Shown piece by piece: positions 27,501 to 58,830 of a stretch of 64,000 nt of DNA; the first letter of the stretch is position 1; the number at the start of each line of letters is the position of its first letter. The DNA comes from Owenia fusiformis (Eukaryota; Annelida; Polychaeta; Sabellida; Oweniidae), in assembly GCA_903813345.2 (NCBI GenBank), contig CAIIXF020000001.1, positions 55,073,885 through 55,137,884 on the forward strand, read 5' to 3'. The notes under the pieces are model-generated. The model saw only the letters and a program-made list of their open reading frames with translations, had not been told where the DNA came from and did not search any database. A program made the position numbers and the translations under genes.

Positions 27501-30139
27501 ATTGTGGTCTAGCGGTAGAATCCTCAACTTGTACGTGGATAGGCGGAGATCAAATCCCCATCTAACTATTTTTTGTTTTAAGTATTTGGTTGTGCTTTGA
27601 TATTATGCAAAAAAAACAGTTATAACCATGTCAATATTATATCACAGCATTGATAGTCTTGTCATTTGTATGAAAATTTCGTTTTATGTGAAGGTTGATC
27701 TTTAATTCATCTAATCGTATATTGTTTGTTTGCAGATATAGATGATTGTACAGTTACGTCCTGTCAAAATGGAGGCACGTGTACAGATGGCATTAACACA
27801 TATACATGTAGCTGTATTCCTGGTTATACTGGTGCTGACTGTAGCACAGGTGATACAACATAATTTGTGTTCGTCGCGTAGTGCATATTCTTGTTGATCT
27901 TAGTATAAAAAGAAAGAAACTGAACATCTTATTGTAATTTTCATAATATTTATGTTTGTATACGTCCTTTATTCACTAAAAGACTGACTCTTTACAGATA
28001 TAGATGAATGTGTAAGTACTCCTTGTCAAAACGGAGGGACGTGTACACAAGGAATCAACTCTTATACATGTCAGTGTGTTCCTGGATACTCTGGGAGTGA
28101 ATGTGAAAAAGGTATAATTCAAAGAAAAATTGCATTACTGAAATATTCTCTATATTTAAGCATTGAACCCAGCTCATGTCAATGTGTTTCAAACTTCTGA
28201 AGTGAGTTACAAGCTTATTCATCCCTTTTGATCGTCCATTTAAGTTATACCCGAGTCTTCCTCACTAATGAGTACTCCAGAGGGCCAAGCTATGATTGGT
28301 GCTATTGTTGGATGTCTGACTGTAGCAGCAGCAGTGGCAACAGGAATCAGCATTTTCAGATTTATCAAAAAGCGTAAAAGGTAAAAAAGATGTAATATTC
28401 CTTGAAAATATAACATACTAATAATAGCAGCCTGTACGGCGAGGGTAATACATGTTGCAAAGATCATTGAAAGTGCAACAGGTATTGCCCAAACTTAGAA
28501 CGAAATATTTGTTTATTATATCATCGCTAGACATTCTCTACGATCACTTTGCATATTAGAAATATAGAATATTTCTTTTAACCCGTGAACATTTATTTCA
28601 TCAATAGATATATCATTAACCCATCAATGAACATAATTACACACAAGTATCATTGTATAGTACACTTTTATTTTCTTCAAGTGTAGTTGTCAAAATCCTC
28701 GTGCTGGCAATACGCAGGGCAATATGTCTTATATTCCAATAATTCAGGGAGCCGTGATATTTTTTATCACATGTTATGGAATAAGTCCATTAAATCACAC
28801 GATTTCTAGCAAATATATAATAATGGGACATACCAAATTTGAACGTCGTTATTGTAAACATACATCGGACCATTCAGATAAAAATGCTATATTTATATTT
28901 CATATTGTGTTACCTTGTAACATTTGTAACATTCTATTTTGTAGTGCTGTATTTAAACTGAAACATACTGGTGATAGGGAGGAACCTAAGCAATGCCAAA
29001 CGTAAATACCATTTGCATTAATAACCAGGAGTTTTTTATCTTAAACATGTTGCCATTTATAATCAAAAATACGAAACTTGCAATATTAAACCTTCACTGC
29101 CATGTTCACAAAGTTGTGGAACCTTCTGTTGACGGGCTAATAATAATGTCACAGTATTTGTATATTTTGAAGATAGTGTTACACATGTAGAATTATATCA
29201 TTATTACTATGTAGGTTATTGTTTCAGTTTCTGTAGTAGCGGGTCCCAAGAACCACTACATAACAAGACTTCTAATAATGAAGTGGAAGATGTATCGGAT
29301 ATAGAGGATGATATATCTATTATCATGGACGGTATAACTCACTCCTCTTTTCGTAATAAAATATTCACAAGTCTTATTCTCCCAAAGAGACCATGGAATA
29401 TTAAATTTAGTCACTTTAGATAATTTACAGACATTTTTAGCCTCATGATTTTTTCATTTCTTTTGAATCAACTCTCGTATGTCCTGTCATTGCTGTTTAT
29501 ACTATTCCAGAGCCCACAACATATGAGGAACTTTCACTCAAGGAGGATCTAGTCCCTACAGACGAAACTACCCCTCGAGAGGAAGTTTTCCAGAAAGAGG
29601 AAATGCCAATTTCCCCCACAAAGGAATTTTCCTCCATAGGAGAAATTCCCGAGGAAGGTCCAAATGAAAATCTTGAATCAAGTCTAGACATTAGTCTTCC
29701 GGGGTCACCTGAACCATCGCCATCTATTGAACAAACTCAAACCAATATGTCACCGGGATCAAATCAAGCGTTGACTCCTTCAGAAATAAAAGCGAAATTT
29801 GTTAGTGACGTCTTTACACCTAGAAAGGTTGGTTTTGAATTACCCGACAAATATGTTCATATAAAAATCCATGTTCTTATAGCTATACGATTATGGACGT
29901 AATATTAATGCGTATATTCCTATCATTGTGTGAAGGATAGTATAAATCAGATATATGAGAATATTCTGCTTTGTTTTCAAGTATATTCTACTTTAGATGT
30001 TTTGTACTTCTGCCAGTCATCTTTGAGCCTAAATATATGTACGTATTATACTGCATTTCAGACAGTGCAATCAATTATGAAGATTCCTAAATCTATTACG
30101 CAAGTGCACAGAATAGTAAGGAAACCTCCATGGAAATAA
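304..30139 (+). CDS. Gene 1: giant EGF-repeat/cadherin-like single-pass receptor (5' end outside window)
   Basis: Multi-exon gene joined from splice sites and homology to gene 2. Exons: 304-591, 811-975, 1444-1551, 1927-2040, 61 EGF exons within 4864-20072, 25981-26097, 26426-26539, 26650-26763, 27027-27140, 27736-27849, 27998-28111, 28245-28380, 29228-29331, 29511-29827, 30062-30139 (stop TAA). The sum plus one carried-in base divides by three, giving about 2,983 residues; by analogy with gene 2, roughly 136 more N-terminal residues (signal peptide and two exons) lie left of the window. Domain order: unnamed N-terminal domain, cadherin-like repeat, 68 EGF domains, transmembrane helix, ~180-residue tail. 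Junctions from the first exon through the EGF region are phase 1, so EGF exons can be gained or lost without a frameshift. An extracellular binding or adhesion role is inferred from domains only. Which array exons are really spliced in is unknown. Confidence 0.8.
811..1551 (+). CDS. Gene 1 exons: cadherin-like repeat (811-975 and 1444-1551)
   Basis: Two exons (55 and 36 codons, phase 1) that together make a ~91-residue repeat. The features fit a cadherin fold: EPPIFQN at the start, a GTVIF strand, an AVDPNT turn resembling the cadherin A-x-D motif, GEVTV followed by a [11 protein letters not shown] strand, and a hydrophobic LTVIVTG ending. Cadherin repeats are usually ~105-110 residues, so this one is short. 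Gene 2 has the same pair at 38556-38720 and 39831-39938. Whether it binds calcium in the cadherin way is not evident, because the canonical DxNDN linker is absent. Confidence 0.65.
1662..1741 (+). repeat. tRNA-derived SINE-like fragment
   Basis: A tRNA-like stretch in a gene 1 intron. A box-A-like segment (GACCGAATCGGCAGAGCG) is followed ~35 nt later by a box-B-like segment (GTATTCGATTCCCGCC). The acceptor stem does not pair convincingly, so this is a tRNA-derived SINE head or pseudo-tRNA, not a functional tRNA. Confidence 0.5.
1927..2040 (+). CDS. Gene 1 exon: first EGF domain
   Basis: 38-codon phase 1-1 exon between TTGCAG and GTAAAA. It has six cysteines in EGF spacing ([12 protein letters not shown], then [12 protein letters not shown]). 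It starts NDDC instead of DIDEC, and CASSPC fits the O-glucose consensus CxSxPC. The equivalent in gene 2 (40096-40209) differs at only a few residues. This EGF is set apart from the main array by a 2.8-kb intron in both genes, so it belongs to the ancestral architecture. Confidence 0.85.
3048..3146. mobile_element. Short inverted-repeat element (MITE-like hairpin)
   Basis: A 99-bp unit bounded by TGCTTCCGCAGGCC and its inverse GGCCTGCGGAAGCA, with a second complementary pair just inside (GCCCAC / GTGGGC). It has no coding potential. It could be a MITE or a plain hairpin; target-site duplications are not clear. Confidence 0.45.
4000..4560 (-). mobile_element. Non-LTR retrotransposon (LINE) 3' fragment, minus strand
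   Basis: The minus-strand reading frame 4525-4190 (111 codons) contains a [19 protein letters not shown] segment. This is the Cys/His knuckle typical of the C-terminal end of LINE reverse-transcriptase proteins (CxxC...HxxxxC), followed by an Arg-containing helix. Downstream on the same strand is a pentanucleotide run (4000-4024; TATTG on the plus strand), the kind of 3' microsatellite tail LINEs often carry. The reverse-transcriptase core is absent, so the copy is 5'-truncated. The clade cannot be decided here. Confidence 0.6.
4864..20072 (+). CDS. Gene 1 EGF array: 61 tandem calcium-binding EGF exons
   Basis: Each exon is 114 nt, phase 1-1, and encodes one cbEGF of the form [39 protein letters not shown]. 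Exon starts: 4864, 5051, 5298, 5545, 5792, 6039, 6286, 6533, 6780, 7027, 7273, 7520, 7767, 8014, 8261, 8508, 8757, 9214, 9461, 9708, 9955, 10202, 10449, 10696, 10945, 11402, 11649, 11889, 12136, 12383, 12630, 12876, 13123, 13370, 13617, 13864, 14111, 14358, 14605, 14852, 15072, 15319, 15566, 15813, 16060, 16307, 16554, 16801, 17021, 17268, 17515, 17762, 18009, 18256, 18503, 18723, 18970, 19217, 19464, 19711, 19959. All keep six cysteines, the calcium-binding DxDEC, the Asx-hydroxylation pattern CxDxxxxYxC and the O-fucose pattern CQNGGTC. Donors are GTAAAA/GTAAAC and acceptors mostly TTTGTAG. The first exon (GVTC, YTYSVC) is the most divergent. Confidence 0.85.
8976..9080 (+). pseudogene. Dead EGF exon (first copy)
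   Basis: EGF exon remnant that lost its 5' side: the end of the upstream intron, the whole TTTGTAG acceptor and the IDE codons are deleted, so AAATTAAATC joins AAATGCGCAACTAC directly. It also reads GVTCTYG, and the codon for the sixth cysteine has become Tyr (GTCTACTCT). The 3' donor GTAAAC survives. With no acceptor it should be skipped. Confidence 0.85.
11164..11268 (+). pseudogene. Dead EGF exon (second copy, inside the 2188-bp duplication)
   Basis: Same deletion, GVTCTYG and Cys-to-Tyr change as at 8976-9080, offset by exactly 2188 bp. It was therefore copied after it had already decayed. Confidence 0.85.
13815..17712 (+). repeat. 1949-bp tandem segmental duplication in the EGF array
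   Basis: Block ~13815-15763 is repeated at ~15764-17712. The eight exons 13864 to 15566 match 15813 to 17515, sharing rare marks such as NEGTCIDG at 14111/16060, CAHTPC at 14852/16801 and the GTAGAATTACC intron. I see one clear difference: exon 15072 reads YTDSVC, exon 17021 reads YTGSVC. Confidence 0.85.
16305..19600 (+). repeat. 1702-bp tandem segmental duplication overlapping the 1949-bp one
   Basis: Exons 16307, 16554, 16801, 17021, 17268, 17515 and 17762 recur at 18009, 18256, 18503, 18723, 18970, 19217 and 19464, an offset of 1702 bp. This is one 247-bp unit less than the 1949-bp offset. Exon 18723 carries YTDSVC like 15072, not YTGSVC like its source position 17021, so that substitution arose in the 17021 copy after this duplication, or was reverted. 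Break points are approximate. Confidence 0.8.
20177..20220 (+). pseudogene. Truncated EGF exon at the edge of the foldback element
   Basis: After an acceptor (TTTTTAG) the sequence reads [15 protein letters not shown], an EGF start already diverged from the array. It then stops matching and runs into sequence beginning GGTTAGCCC that belongs to no EGF. No donor follows. The exon was probably cut by insertion of the adjacent element. Splicing is expected to run from the donor at 20073 to the acceptor before 25981. Confidence 0.7.
20285..20352. repeat. Hairpin at the outer left flank of the foldback
   Basis: GGGTTTTAGGAAAAAGAATGG pairs imperfectly with the downstream CCATTATTTTCTCCTAAGACCC, with a GGGGCAAAGCCCC inner stem. 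It has no equivalent at the right end. Confidence 0.5.
21427..21856. mobile_element. Nested MITE, PIF/Harbinger-like, inside the left foldback arm
   Basis: A 430-bp insertion absent from the right arm. Its ends GGCCATAAGAATTAGATT and (inverse) GGCCGTAAGAATTAGATT are near-perfect terminal inverted repeats. The trinucleotide TTA flanks both sides, and removing the element restores the repeat consensus of the arm. A TTA duplication with GGCC-type termini fits PIF/Harbinger MITEs. No transposase is encoded. Confidence 0.7.
24851..25980 (+). other. Intron 3' part between the foldback and the next EGF exon
   Basis: No exon is seen. Two local hairpins stand out: 25029-25072 (GGCAGAATACCT with AGGTATTCTGGCC) and 25427-25514 (TGTATAAAAAAACTCAGTGAA with its inverse). 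The rest is AT-rich. Confidence 0.5.
25981..28111 (+). CDS. Gene 1 exons: six divergent membrane-proximal EGF domains
   Basis: Exons 25981-26097 (39 codons), 26426-26539, 26650-26763, 27027-27140, 27736-27849 and 27998-28111 (38 codons each), all phase 1-1. They begin DIIDC, DIDEC, DINEC, DIDEC, DIDDC and DIDEC, with six cysteines each. Unlike the array they differ from each other clearly and have unrelated introns of 110-600 nt, so they are the old, stable part of the gene. The first exon ends with a GC donor (GCAAGT at 26098); the other five use GT. Closest relatives are the membrane-proximal EGFs of gene 2 (50140-53728). Confidence 0.85.
27499..27571 (+). repeat. tRNA-like sequence (pseudo-tRNA or SINE head)
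   Basis: TGGTCTAGCGGTAGAAT is a good box A and AGATCAAATCCCC a poor box B, about 33 nt apart, in a gene 1 intron. The arms do not fold into a full cloverleaf. Surrounding intron sequence 27141-27735 holds nothing else I recognise. Confidence 0.45.
28245..30139 (+). CDS. Gene 1 exons: transmembrane helix and cytoplasmic tail
   Basis: Exon 28245-28380 (136 nt, the same length as its gene 2 partner) encodes a linker with [10 protein letters not shown], then a helix rich in Ala, Ile and Val, stopped by FIKKRKR. Exon 29228-29331 carries an acidic stretch, [12 protein letters not shown]. Exon 29511-29827 is Glu/Pro/Ser-rich and contains [16 protein letters not shown], then [10 protein letters not shown] and TPRK. 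The last exon 30062-30139 adds a basic end (VRKPPWK) and the stop. Gene 2 keeps DASDIEDQMSII, DISLPGTPDPSPTFEQ and LSPSDI. The acceptor at 28244 and the weak donor GTTGGT at 29828 are the least certain points; reading through the latter would give a different end at 29902. Confidence 0.75.
28381..29227 (+). other. Intron between the TM and tail exons of gene 1
   Basis: 847 nt with several chance reading frames but no exon I can support. Gene 2 has an extra 60-nt tail exon at this point (54584-54643); I found no clear match here. Confidence 0.5.
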
Positions 30140-30800
30140 CACCGTAAGTATGCTGTATACTAGATTGCATTTTGCATTATGTGTTAATTACTCCCCATAT
30201 AAGAAAACACATACTCTTACTGGATACCAAATGTTTACATGAATAGAATTCTAGTCACCAAACCATAAATCACTATTTCCTACGTTACAGTATTCTTCTC
30301 TGAATTTGTAATCTTTAAGTGTGCAAATGTTGTCTTACTGAAATGTCCTAATGTGATGTATATTTCACTTGTGTAACACGTTCGTCTTCCTACACTGTTG
30401 GAAGAATAATCAAGCGCCCCAGCCCCCTCCCCCAACACAAAATCCTTGACCAGCGGCTGGTTTCTAAACTAAATATAGTACATTTTGCTTCGATATTTTA
30501 CAATCATCATTACAATTTAAGCATTGAAGAAATAAGATAGTACACAAGTTCATTTTTTATCGTGTCTATTTCCAGGTTCAGCGGACAAGGCGGTAATCAC
30601 AACTTGATACTTACAACCTCATATTTACTGTCTGATACGCAGATTGACAGGCACCTTACCCCTGTCTACAAATATATATCAATGCACAGAGCTCTGGAAA
30701 ACAAATTAAAGAACAATTTAACAATAATCTGCATGTGCATTAATCGCTATTAGTCAGATATGAAATACTTCACTACAGAATATATTATGATAATAAAGGT
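30140..30800 (+). other. Gene 1 3' UTR and poly(A) signal
   Basis: After the stop a donor GTAAGT lies at 30144 and a possible acceptor TTTCCAG ends at 30575, so the 3' UTR is probably split. AATAAA at 30792-30797 is the likely poly(A) signal. Confidence 0.5.
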
Positions 30801-30996
30801 ATGATATACAATGAGAAAATATGGACATACTCTTTGTAAATATAGGATGTGCAATACTAATGCTGTGATTCCAAGATCTCAATATTTTTGTTAATGATAT
30901 ACAGAATATGTATGCTTGTGATGAATAAGATTTAGAATTCAAAGCTCTTGCAAATATTAAGAAATAATGTGTGCTTACCTGTGGATAATTATCTAA

Positions 30997-31158
30997 GGTA
31001 GCATTCGCGAATTCAACTGAGGGCTAACTACTATTTTATGGCCAACGTATTTTAATATGAATAGAGCCAGCCACTATATATTCCAACAATATTTAAATGA
31101 ATTGGCCTTAAAAGGTAGGTTAAACAGTCAGCCGGTAGTTGAATTCGCAAATGCTACC
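30997..31158. mobile_element. MITE with long terminal inverted repeats
   Basis: 162 bp. The ends GGTAGCATTCGCGAATTCAA and (inverse) GGTAGCATTTGCGAATTCAA match at 19 of 20 positions, and similarity continues inward to TTGGCC on both sides. Non-coding. No clear target-site duplication. Confidence 0.7.
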
Positions 31159-32107
31159 CAGTTTTTGGAAACATGATTGCCACCTTCTGATAATTATAAT
31201 TATGTATTAATTAGATCATAATTATTTTTGTGATACTAGAGGCTTATTATAAATAATAAGTTATTGTAAGTCATCGCGCAGTGATTGGATGAGGTTTTGA
31301 TAAATAAATTCAAATTCTATAGAAATCATATTATGTGATCTACCACGCAAATTAGCAAAAATATTGTGTTAAAAATGTGTAACTCTTCATTAATTTAAAA
31401 CAAAACCATGCAGTAGCATAATTTAAATATAAGACATGGAATTATATGTGTAAATGTAAATGGAAAATCCAATGGGCTGGGAAACCTGTTTTACCATGGG
31501 CTCGTCTAAATGATTAATATAAACAATTGGATACTATTTACCGTGAAATAATATCATGTTGGTGATGGTGTAAATTGTAGTTTGGATCAAGTAGCAATAC
31601 TTCTGAGCTTGTTATGACATTCAGCAAAAGAAGCTTTTCATAGAATAATGTGTTTTGTTGATGGTTAAATGCAATTGCCCAAAACAAATAAATAGCATTC
31701 AAAAGAGTAGCATTCTTCAACCTTGTAGTTATCCAAATAGTACGTTATTTTTTGGTTTATTAGCTGTCGTGTGTGCTATGTATTGAAAAAATACTGATAT
31801 AATCCCCACTTCATTTTTAAAAGAATGCGTAAAATGACCCATGTCCTTATTTTTTATACTATTTTATAAATAATTTGGTCCTTGAGATGTATATAACACA
31901 CGCAGCTGAGTCGGCAAGAAAAACAGAATTGAACTGCACCTGTAAAATACATTTACTCTGCACACGCCTAACCATCGACAACGTACAGTTACAACATACA
32001 CGGGTGTACACGTTAGCTGTACGTTGTCTGGTTTGAAGCAAAAATGAAGGCTTTAAAAGATTTATCTAAGGAATATGATGAAATATATCATGTTTAATTT
32101 CATGTGC

Positions 32108-32295
32108 ATGCTCTTGGCAAGACTTTTAACTTTCTAATTACCTTAATATATCGAGCGGTGCTCAGATTTTATCTTGGTAGTTCCTCCCACATAATTGACC
32201 GGTTGAAAAATGTTCACATGGACGTATGTGGAATAACCTCGAAAAAATCTGCTTGAGAATATGTTAACGTAATTAGAAAGTCTTGCCGAGAGCAT
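32108..32295. mobile_element. MITE with ~40-bp inverted ends
   Basis: 188 bp bounded by ATGCTCTTGGCAAGACTTT and the inverse of AAAGTCTTGCCGAGAGCAT; both ends then share CTAATTAC. Non-coding. Confidence 0.65.
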
Positions 32296-32358
32296 ACTTA
32301 TGACATTAAGCATGGAATACTTTTACCATATTCCTTAAATAAATAATATTTCAAATTA

Positions 32359-32574
32359 ATGGTAAAGCTGCTATTGAATCAAACACTCAATGGAAATAAA
32401 AAATGGGACGACAGAAAATGCAATATATGTAATACTGGCGAAATAGAAACATTGGATCATTTTTTACGTTTCTACAATTCCATAGATGCGGAAAGAGTTG
32501 CACTTCTCATTTATTTAGAATTGGTTATGACATTATATTTCAAACTTTCAAATCAGACAATGATGAAGAAATGA
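32359..32574 (+). mobile_element. LINE C-terminal fragment, plus strand
   Basis: A 71-codon frame with RKCNICNTGEIETLDHFL, the CxxC...E(T)xxHF knuckle seen near the C-terminus of many LINE polymerases. It runs out into non-coding AT-rich sequence. A degenerate fragment only. Confidence 0.5.
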
Positions 32575-33716
32575 TTTTAAAAGTCAAAGCTGTATTCCTA
32601 ATGTATGCAAACCGTAATATGTTTATGCAAATGTAATATTATGTATGTTAATGCAAAACAAAAATTGTAAATGTACTCAAATGCACTCGTCTTCTTCATG
32701 CTTTTCTGTGAATGAACCATACCGGAAACATTGGTTTACATGATAAAATTCAAAATTACATCAAAGTCTTTAATACAATATCATATCTTCAATTAAAGAA
32801 AAACATTTAAAGAGAATGGTATCTCAATATTTGGTTGAAGAAATGTGTATGTTCAATATTGGCAAATACTCCAATAAAACAATATTATAAAATTTAAGTA
32901 TATAGTGCTTATGCTGAACTGTTTCTACAATATATAAGTTCGGGAGAGGGGATTCCTCTGACGGGTCACAAGGCAAATTAAAGAAAACAATAATGTTGAA
33001 TATCACAGTGCATTATTTACATACATATGACAATGGTATTAATGTGTTGAACTGTAGGACCTTTAAGCGTAATACTACTACCTAATCGATTCATTTTTAA
33101 ATAATGTTTATAACAGCGTCAAAGCTATATCAAATATTTACCATTTAACACTTTATCAACTACATATGAATAGTATTATTTTTGATAGGTCGATAATATT
33201 TGCTCTATTTGGAGTTATACACAAATGTTGGGAGGTGACGCACTGTGTCCAAGAGGTAGTTACAACGTTGTCAAAACGCTTTGACAAAATTAACAACTAT
33301 TTCAATTCATCAACAATGGAATGGTTGTAACAGAAATCAAAGAAAGTTGTTGAGAGTTGAAATTCTAAACACGTTTTTACAGATCAATATATCCAACATT
33401 CGTGTTTGGCTATACAATTAACTTTTTGTGATATTTACATACCTGGGGGAAGTGTCAAAATTGTTACAAGTAGCAATTTTCTATAATCCATTTCCAAGCA
33501 CTCATACGTACGTCCATGCCAACCTGACATCAAATATTAGCCTTACTGCTTATTTTGAAACCAATTGTGTATTAATAAACGACTATGTATGAAAATATTT
33601 TGTCCACGCAAAATGTATATGTAAAGCTCAATTACATTGGTGACACATCCCCCACATGACGGCTTTACATAAAATTAGTAAAATACTACAAGGAACATAT
33701 CCAGATTTAAAACAAA

Positions 33717-33823
33717 ATGGCGACGGGATATACATCCATACAATTTTTAACAAAAACTTACTAAAACGGATCGACATGAAGCGGCTACATAAGGATTATG
33801 TCATATTTGGATTAAACACATAG
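33717..33823 (+). promoter_or_regulatory. Two upstream ORFs before the gene 2 start
   Basis: ATG at 33717 (context AAAATGG) opens a 15-codon frame ending TAA at 33762-33764. ATG at 33776 opens another 15-codon frame ending TAG at 33821-33823, four bases before the main ATG at 33828. If the transcript starts upstream of 33717 they could damp translation or allow reinitiation. The transcription start is unknown. Confidence 0.4.
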
Positions 33824-33827
33824 AAAA

Positions 33828-56308
<22,481 letters not shown>

Positions 56309-56770
56309 CATAATCTACAGTGGCGTAGCGTGTATATTTTGTGAGTGATCGAAACGAACTAGCTTTGAGGGAGTTAAGTGGTGGGTTCTCCCTCAAGAAA
56401 ATCTGAGAATGAGATTGCATTTGAAGCGTTCTGTGGCGTTTTGAAATACGGGATTCCGACTTTTATAGACTTGTGACTTTAAGTGTGTGGCAATTCAATA
56501 TAAAAATCGACTGTTTTCTAAATTTTGAGAGCAAGTTACGCCATGGTGTGACGCTACGCCATTGATCTACCTCTACAATACATAACCTAGATAAAGACAT
56601 TTATGAATGCTTTTGTAATTTATTTATACTATTACAATGTTATCATCCTTGAATGGTAGTTAGTATAGTGTATTTGTGTATTTGAATTTGTAATTGCTTT
56701 GTGTGTGCGTTCTATTATATATTAGTTGAATTACCCATTATGTAATAAAGATTACTTGATGAGATTTTAC
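56309..56770 (+). other. Gene 2 3' UTR and poly(A) signal
   Basis: Non-coding sequence after the stop at 56306-56308, with AATAAA at 56744-56749 followed by GATTACTTGATGAG. This is the likely gene end. Confidence 0.6.
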
Positions 56771-57329
56771 ACCTTTAGCCAATAAGGACTTAAATTTTCT
56801 TCTATCTGAATTCTGTGAATATTTTCTGAATAAAAGCTGGGCTAAGTCCCAATTGATACAATGTTAGAAAATGCATCACTACCCCAATTTTAACAAAATC
56901 AACTGTATTAATATTCGTGTATTCTAATAAATAATTTTCATTAAAACTATGAAAACGCCTATCATCATACCATACCATAGAAATCACAGTGAATCATACG
57001 ACATTGGACTCAAACAATGCTTAATTTATTCATATCCTGGTGATATTGAAACAGTATATATATATACTATTTCTGGATAATATTTGCCGAAGAGATATCA
57101 CAAAATCTTGGAAAGTTATGTATGCATCGCAATCATTTCTCTTCGTTTCTTATAGTAGTACTCAAACATATTCTCAGATACTAGGGGAGAAGATTACACT
57201 CCAATATCCTAAGTTTGATAATAATTCAATCGTTGTGGTTGAATATTTCAGATGATAATCTGATTGCAACATCTTTTATTATGAGTCAACATGTATGACA
57301 TCTGACATGTGTATGATCTTTGCTGGGAT

Positions 57330-58830
57330 CTTTGTGATATCAAGACGGGTATTGTAAATGACCATTTAATTGTAACCTTTACGGCGACATATTGTAAATG
57401 ATCGACTGATTGTTATCTCTATATGTATATTGTGAATGACCATTTGATTGTAATGTGTTACATTTTAGGCGATATATTGTATAATATTATCAATTCATTG
57501 TAATCTCTATATTTGTACAGGGTGGTCCAAAAAAAATGGGACACTCGTATTTCAAAAAAAAATATTGATTTTCTTGATGAAAACATGTCATATTATATAC
57601 CAGTGGATAGGGAATTTACTTATCTTTAATTTGGTATATCATAAGTTCATATTCATTATAATGTCTGTCAACCAGCGTCCATTATATAAATGACGTCATT
57701 TTAGTTTCAAAACGGGTTTTCCAAAACTTGCAAAAACAAGTTTTATTGTCAATTTTATATTTACATAAACAGACGTTCAATATGTCCACCATTTTGATCA
57801 ATTGTTCCCCTCAATTTTGGCCTAAACTGGCCAATAGCATCATTGATATGCTGTTAAAGACAATGAATTTCACTTCTCATTAATGCAGGTCTGTTCTCAA
57901 GAGACTGAATAGATGTAAAGGATTCATGGTACACATATTCTGTTAGTTCTCCCCATACGTGGTTGTCGCAGATCGTATGATCTGGGGGAGACAGTGATTA
58001 GAGAGATGAATCTAGGCACATTTTCTTTTAAACATTTGACACTCTTGTGAGATCTGTTGCTTGGAGCCCCATCTTGTTGGAAAATGTAATGATTCGAGAA
58101 TGAGCTCATACCAGGATGGTCTAAAAACAACATAATTGGATAATGCGATGTCAACGTCTGCGACTACCACGTATTGAGAGAACTAACAGAATTGGTTTAC
58201 CATGAGCCCCTTACATCTACTCAGTCCCTTATTAAGGATAGACTTGTTTAGAAGTAGAATTCATTGTCTCAACAGAATATCAATGATGTTTTTGACCAGT
58301 TAAGGCCAAAACTGAGGGCTATAATTGATCAAAATGATGGACATATTGAACGTCTGTTTGTGTAAAAAAAAGTTGACAAAAAACTTGTTTTTTGCAAGTT
58401 TTGGAAAACCCGTTTTGAAACTAAAATGACGTCATTTATATAATGGACGCTGGTTGACAGACATTATTATAAATTTGAACTTATGATATACCAAATTAAA
58501 GATAAGTAAATTCCCTATCCACTGGTATATAATATGACATGTTTTCATCAAGAAAATCATTACTTATTTTTGAAATACGAGTGTCCCATTTTTTTGGACC
58601 ACCCTGTATTGTGGATCAGAGACATATAAAACTGTTCTATATGTCTCTGTGTGGATGACCAATTCACTGCAACATTTACATTATTTTTTACATTGTACCT
58701 AATTTCATAGTGTTATGATATAGTGTTGGTGATCAACTGATTTTCAAGCAGCTAAATTGTAGATGACCAACTTATAATGATCGTGATGATCGATATATTG
58801 TGGATGATTAACTGCTACCTTTATTTGATT
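57330..58830. repeat. Degenerate tandem repeat interrupted by a transposon
   Basis: ATTGTAAATGACCATTTAAT-like words recur near 57350, 57389, 57427 and 57474, and again after the transposon near 58607, 58649, 58725, 58755 and 58796. The spacing is ~38-45 nt with much decay. The mariner-like element at 57518-58606 was inserted into this array. Confidence 0.55.
57518..58606. mobile_element. Tc1/mariner-like foldback element
   Basis: 1089 bp flanked by TA, with ends CAGGGTGGTCC and GGACCACCCTG and arms matching for ~400 bp each side (to about 57935 and from about 58195). The minus-strand frame 58154-57924 shows IFQQDGAPSNRSHKSV and VSPRSYDL, the second and third catalytic blocks of Tc1/mariner DDE transposases. 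The stretch ending RPKLRGTIDQNGGHIERLF (minus, left arm) has a plus-strand twin RPKLRAIIDQNDGHIERLF in the right arm. The first catalytic Asp region is missing, so the element is dead. Confidence 0.8.

Larger units (their letters stand above)
30801..33827 (+). other. Intergenic region and presumed upstream region of gene 2
   Basis: About 3 kb between the poly(A) signal of gene 1 and the start of gene 2. It contains MITEs at 30997-31158 and 32108-32295 and a LINE fragment at 32359-32574. The rest (about 32600-33700) shows nothing I recognise; no clear TATA box or initiator can be assigned. Confidence 0.5.

Noticed and set aside
28724-29190. Two plus-strand frames in the intron before the gene 1 tail
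   Set aside because: No splice sites or similarity to the gene 2 tail exons; treated as intron.
304-30139. Calling gene 1 a Notch or fibropellin orthologue
   Set aside because: EGF type is similar, but there are no LNR or ankyrin repeats (Notch) and no avidin-like end (fibropellin); the cadherin-like repeat and unnamed head domain do not fit either.
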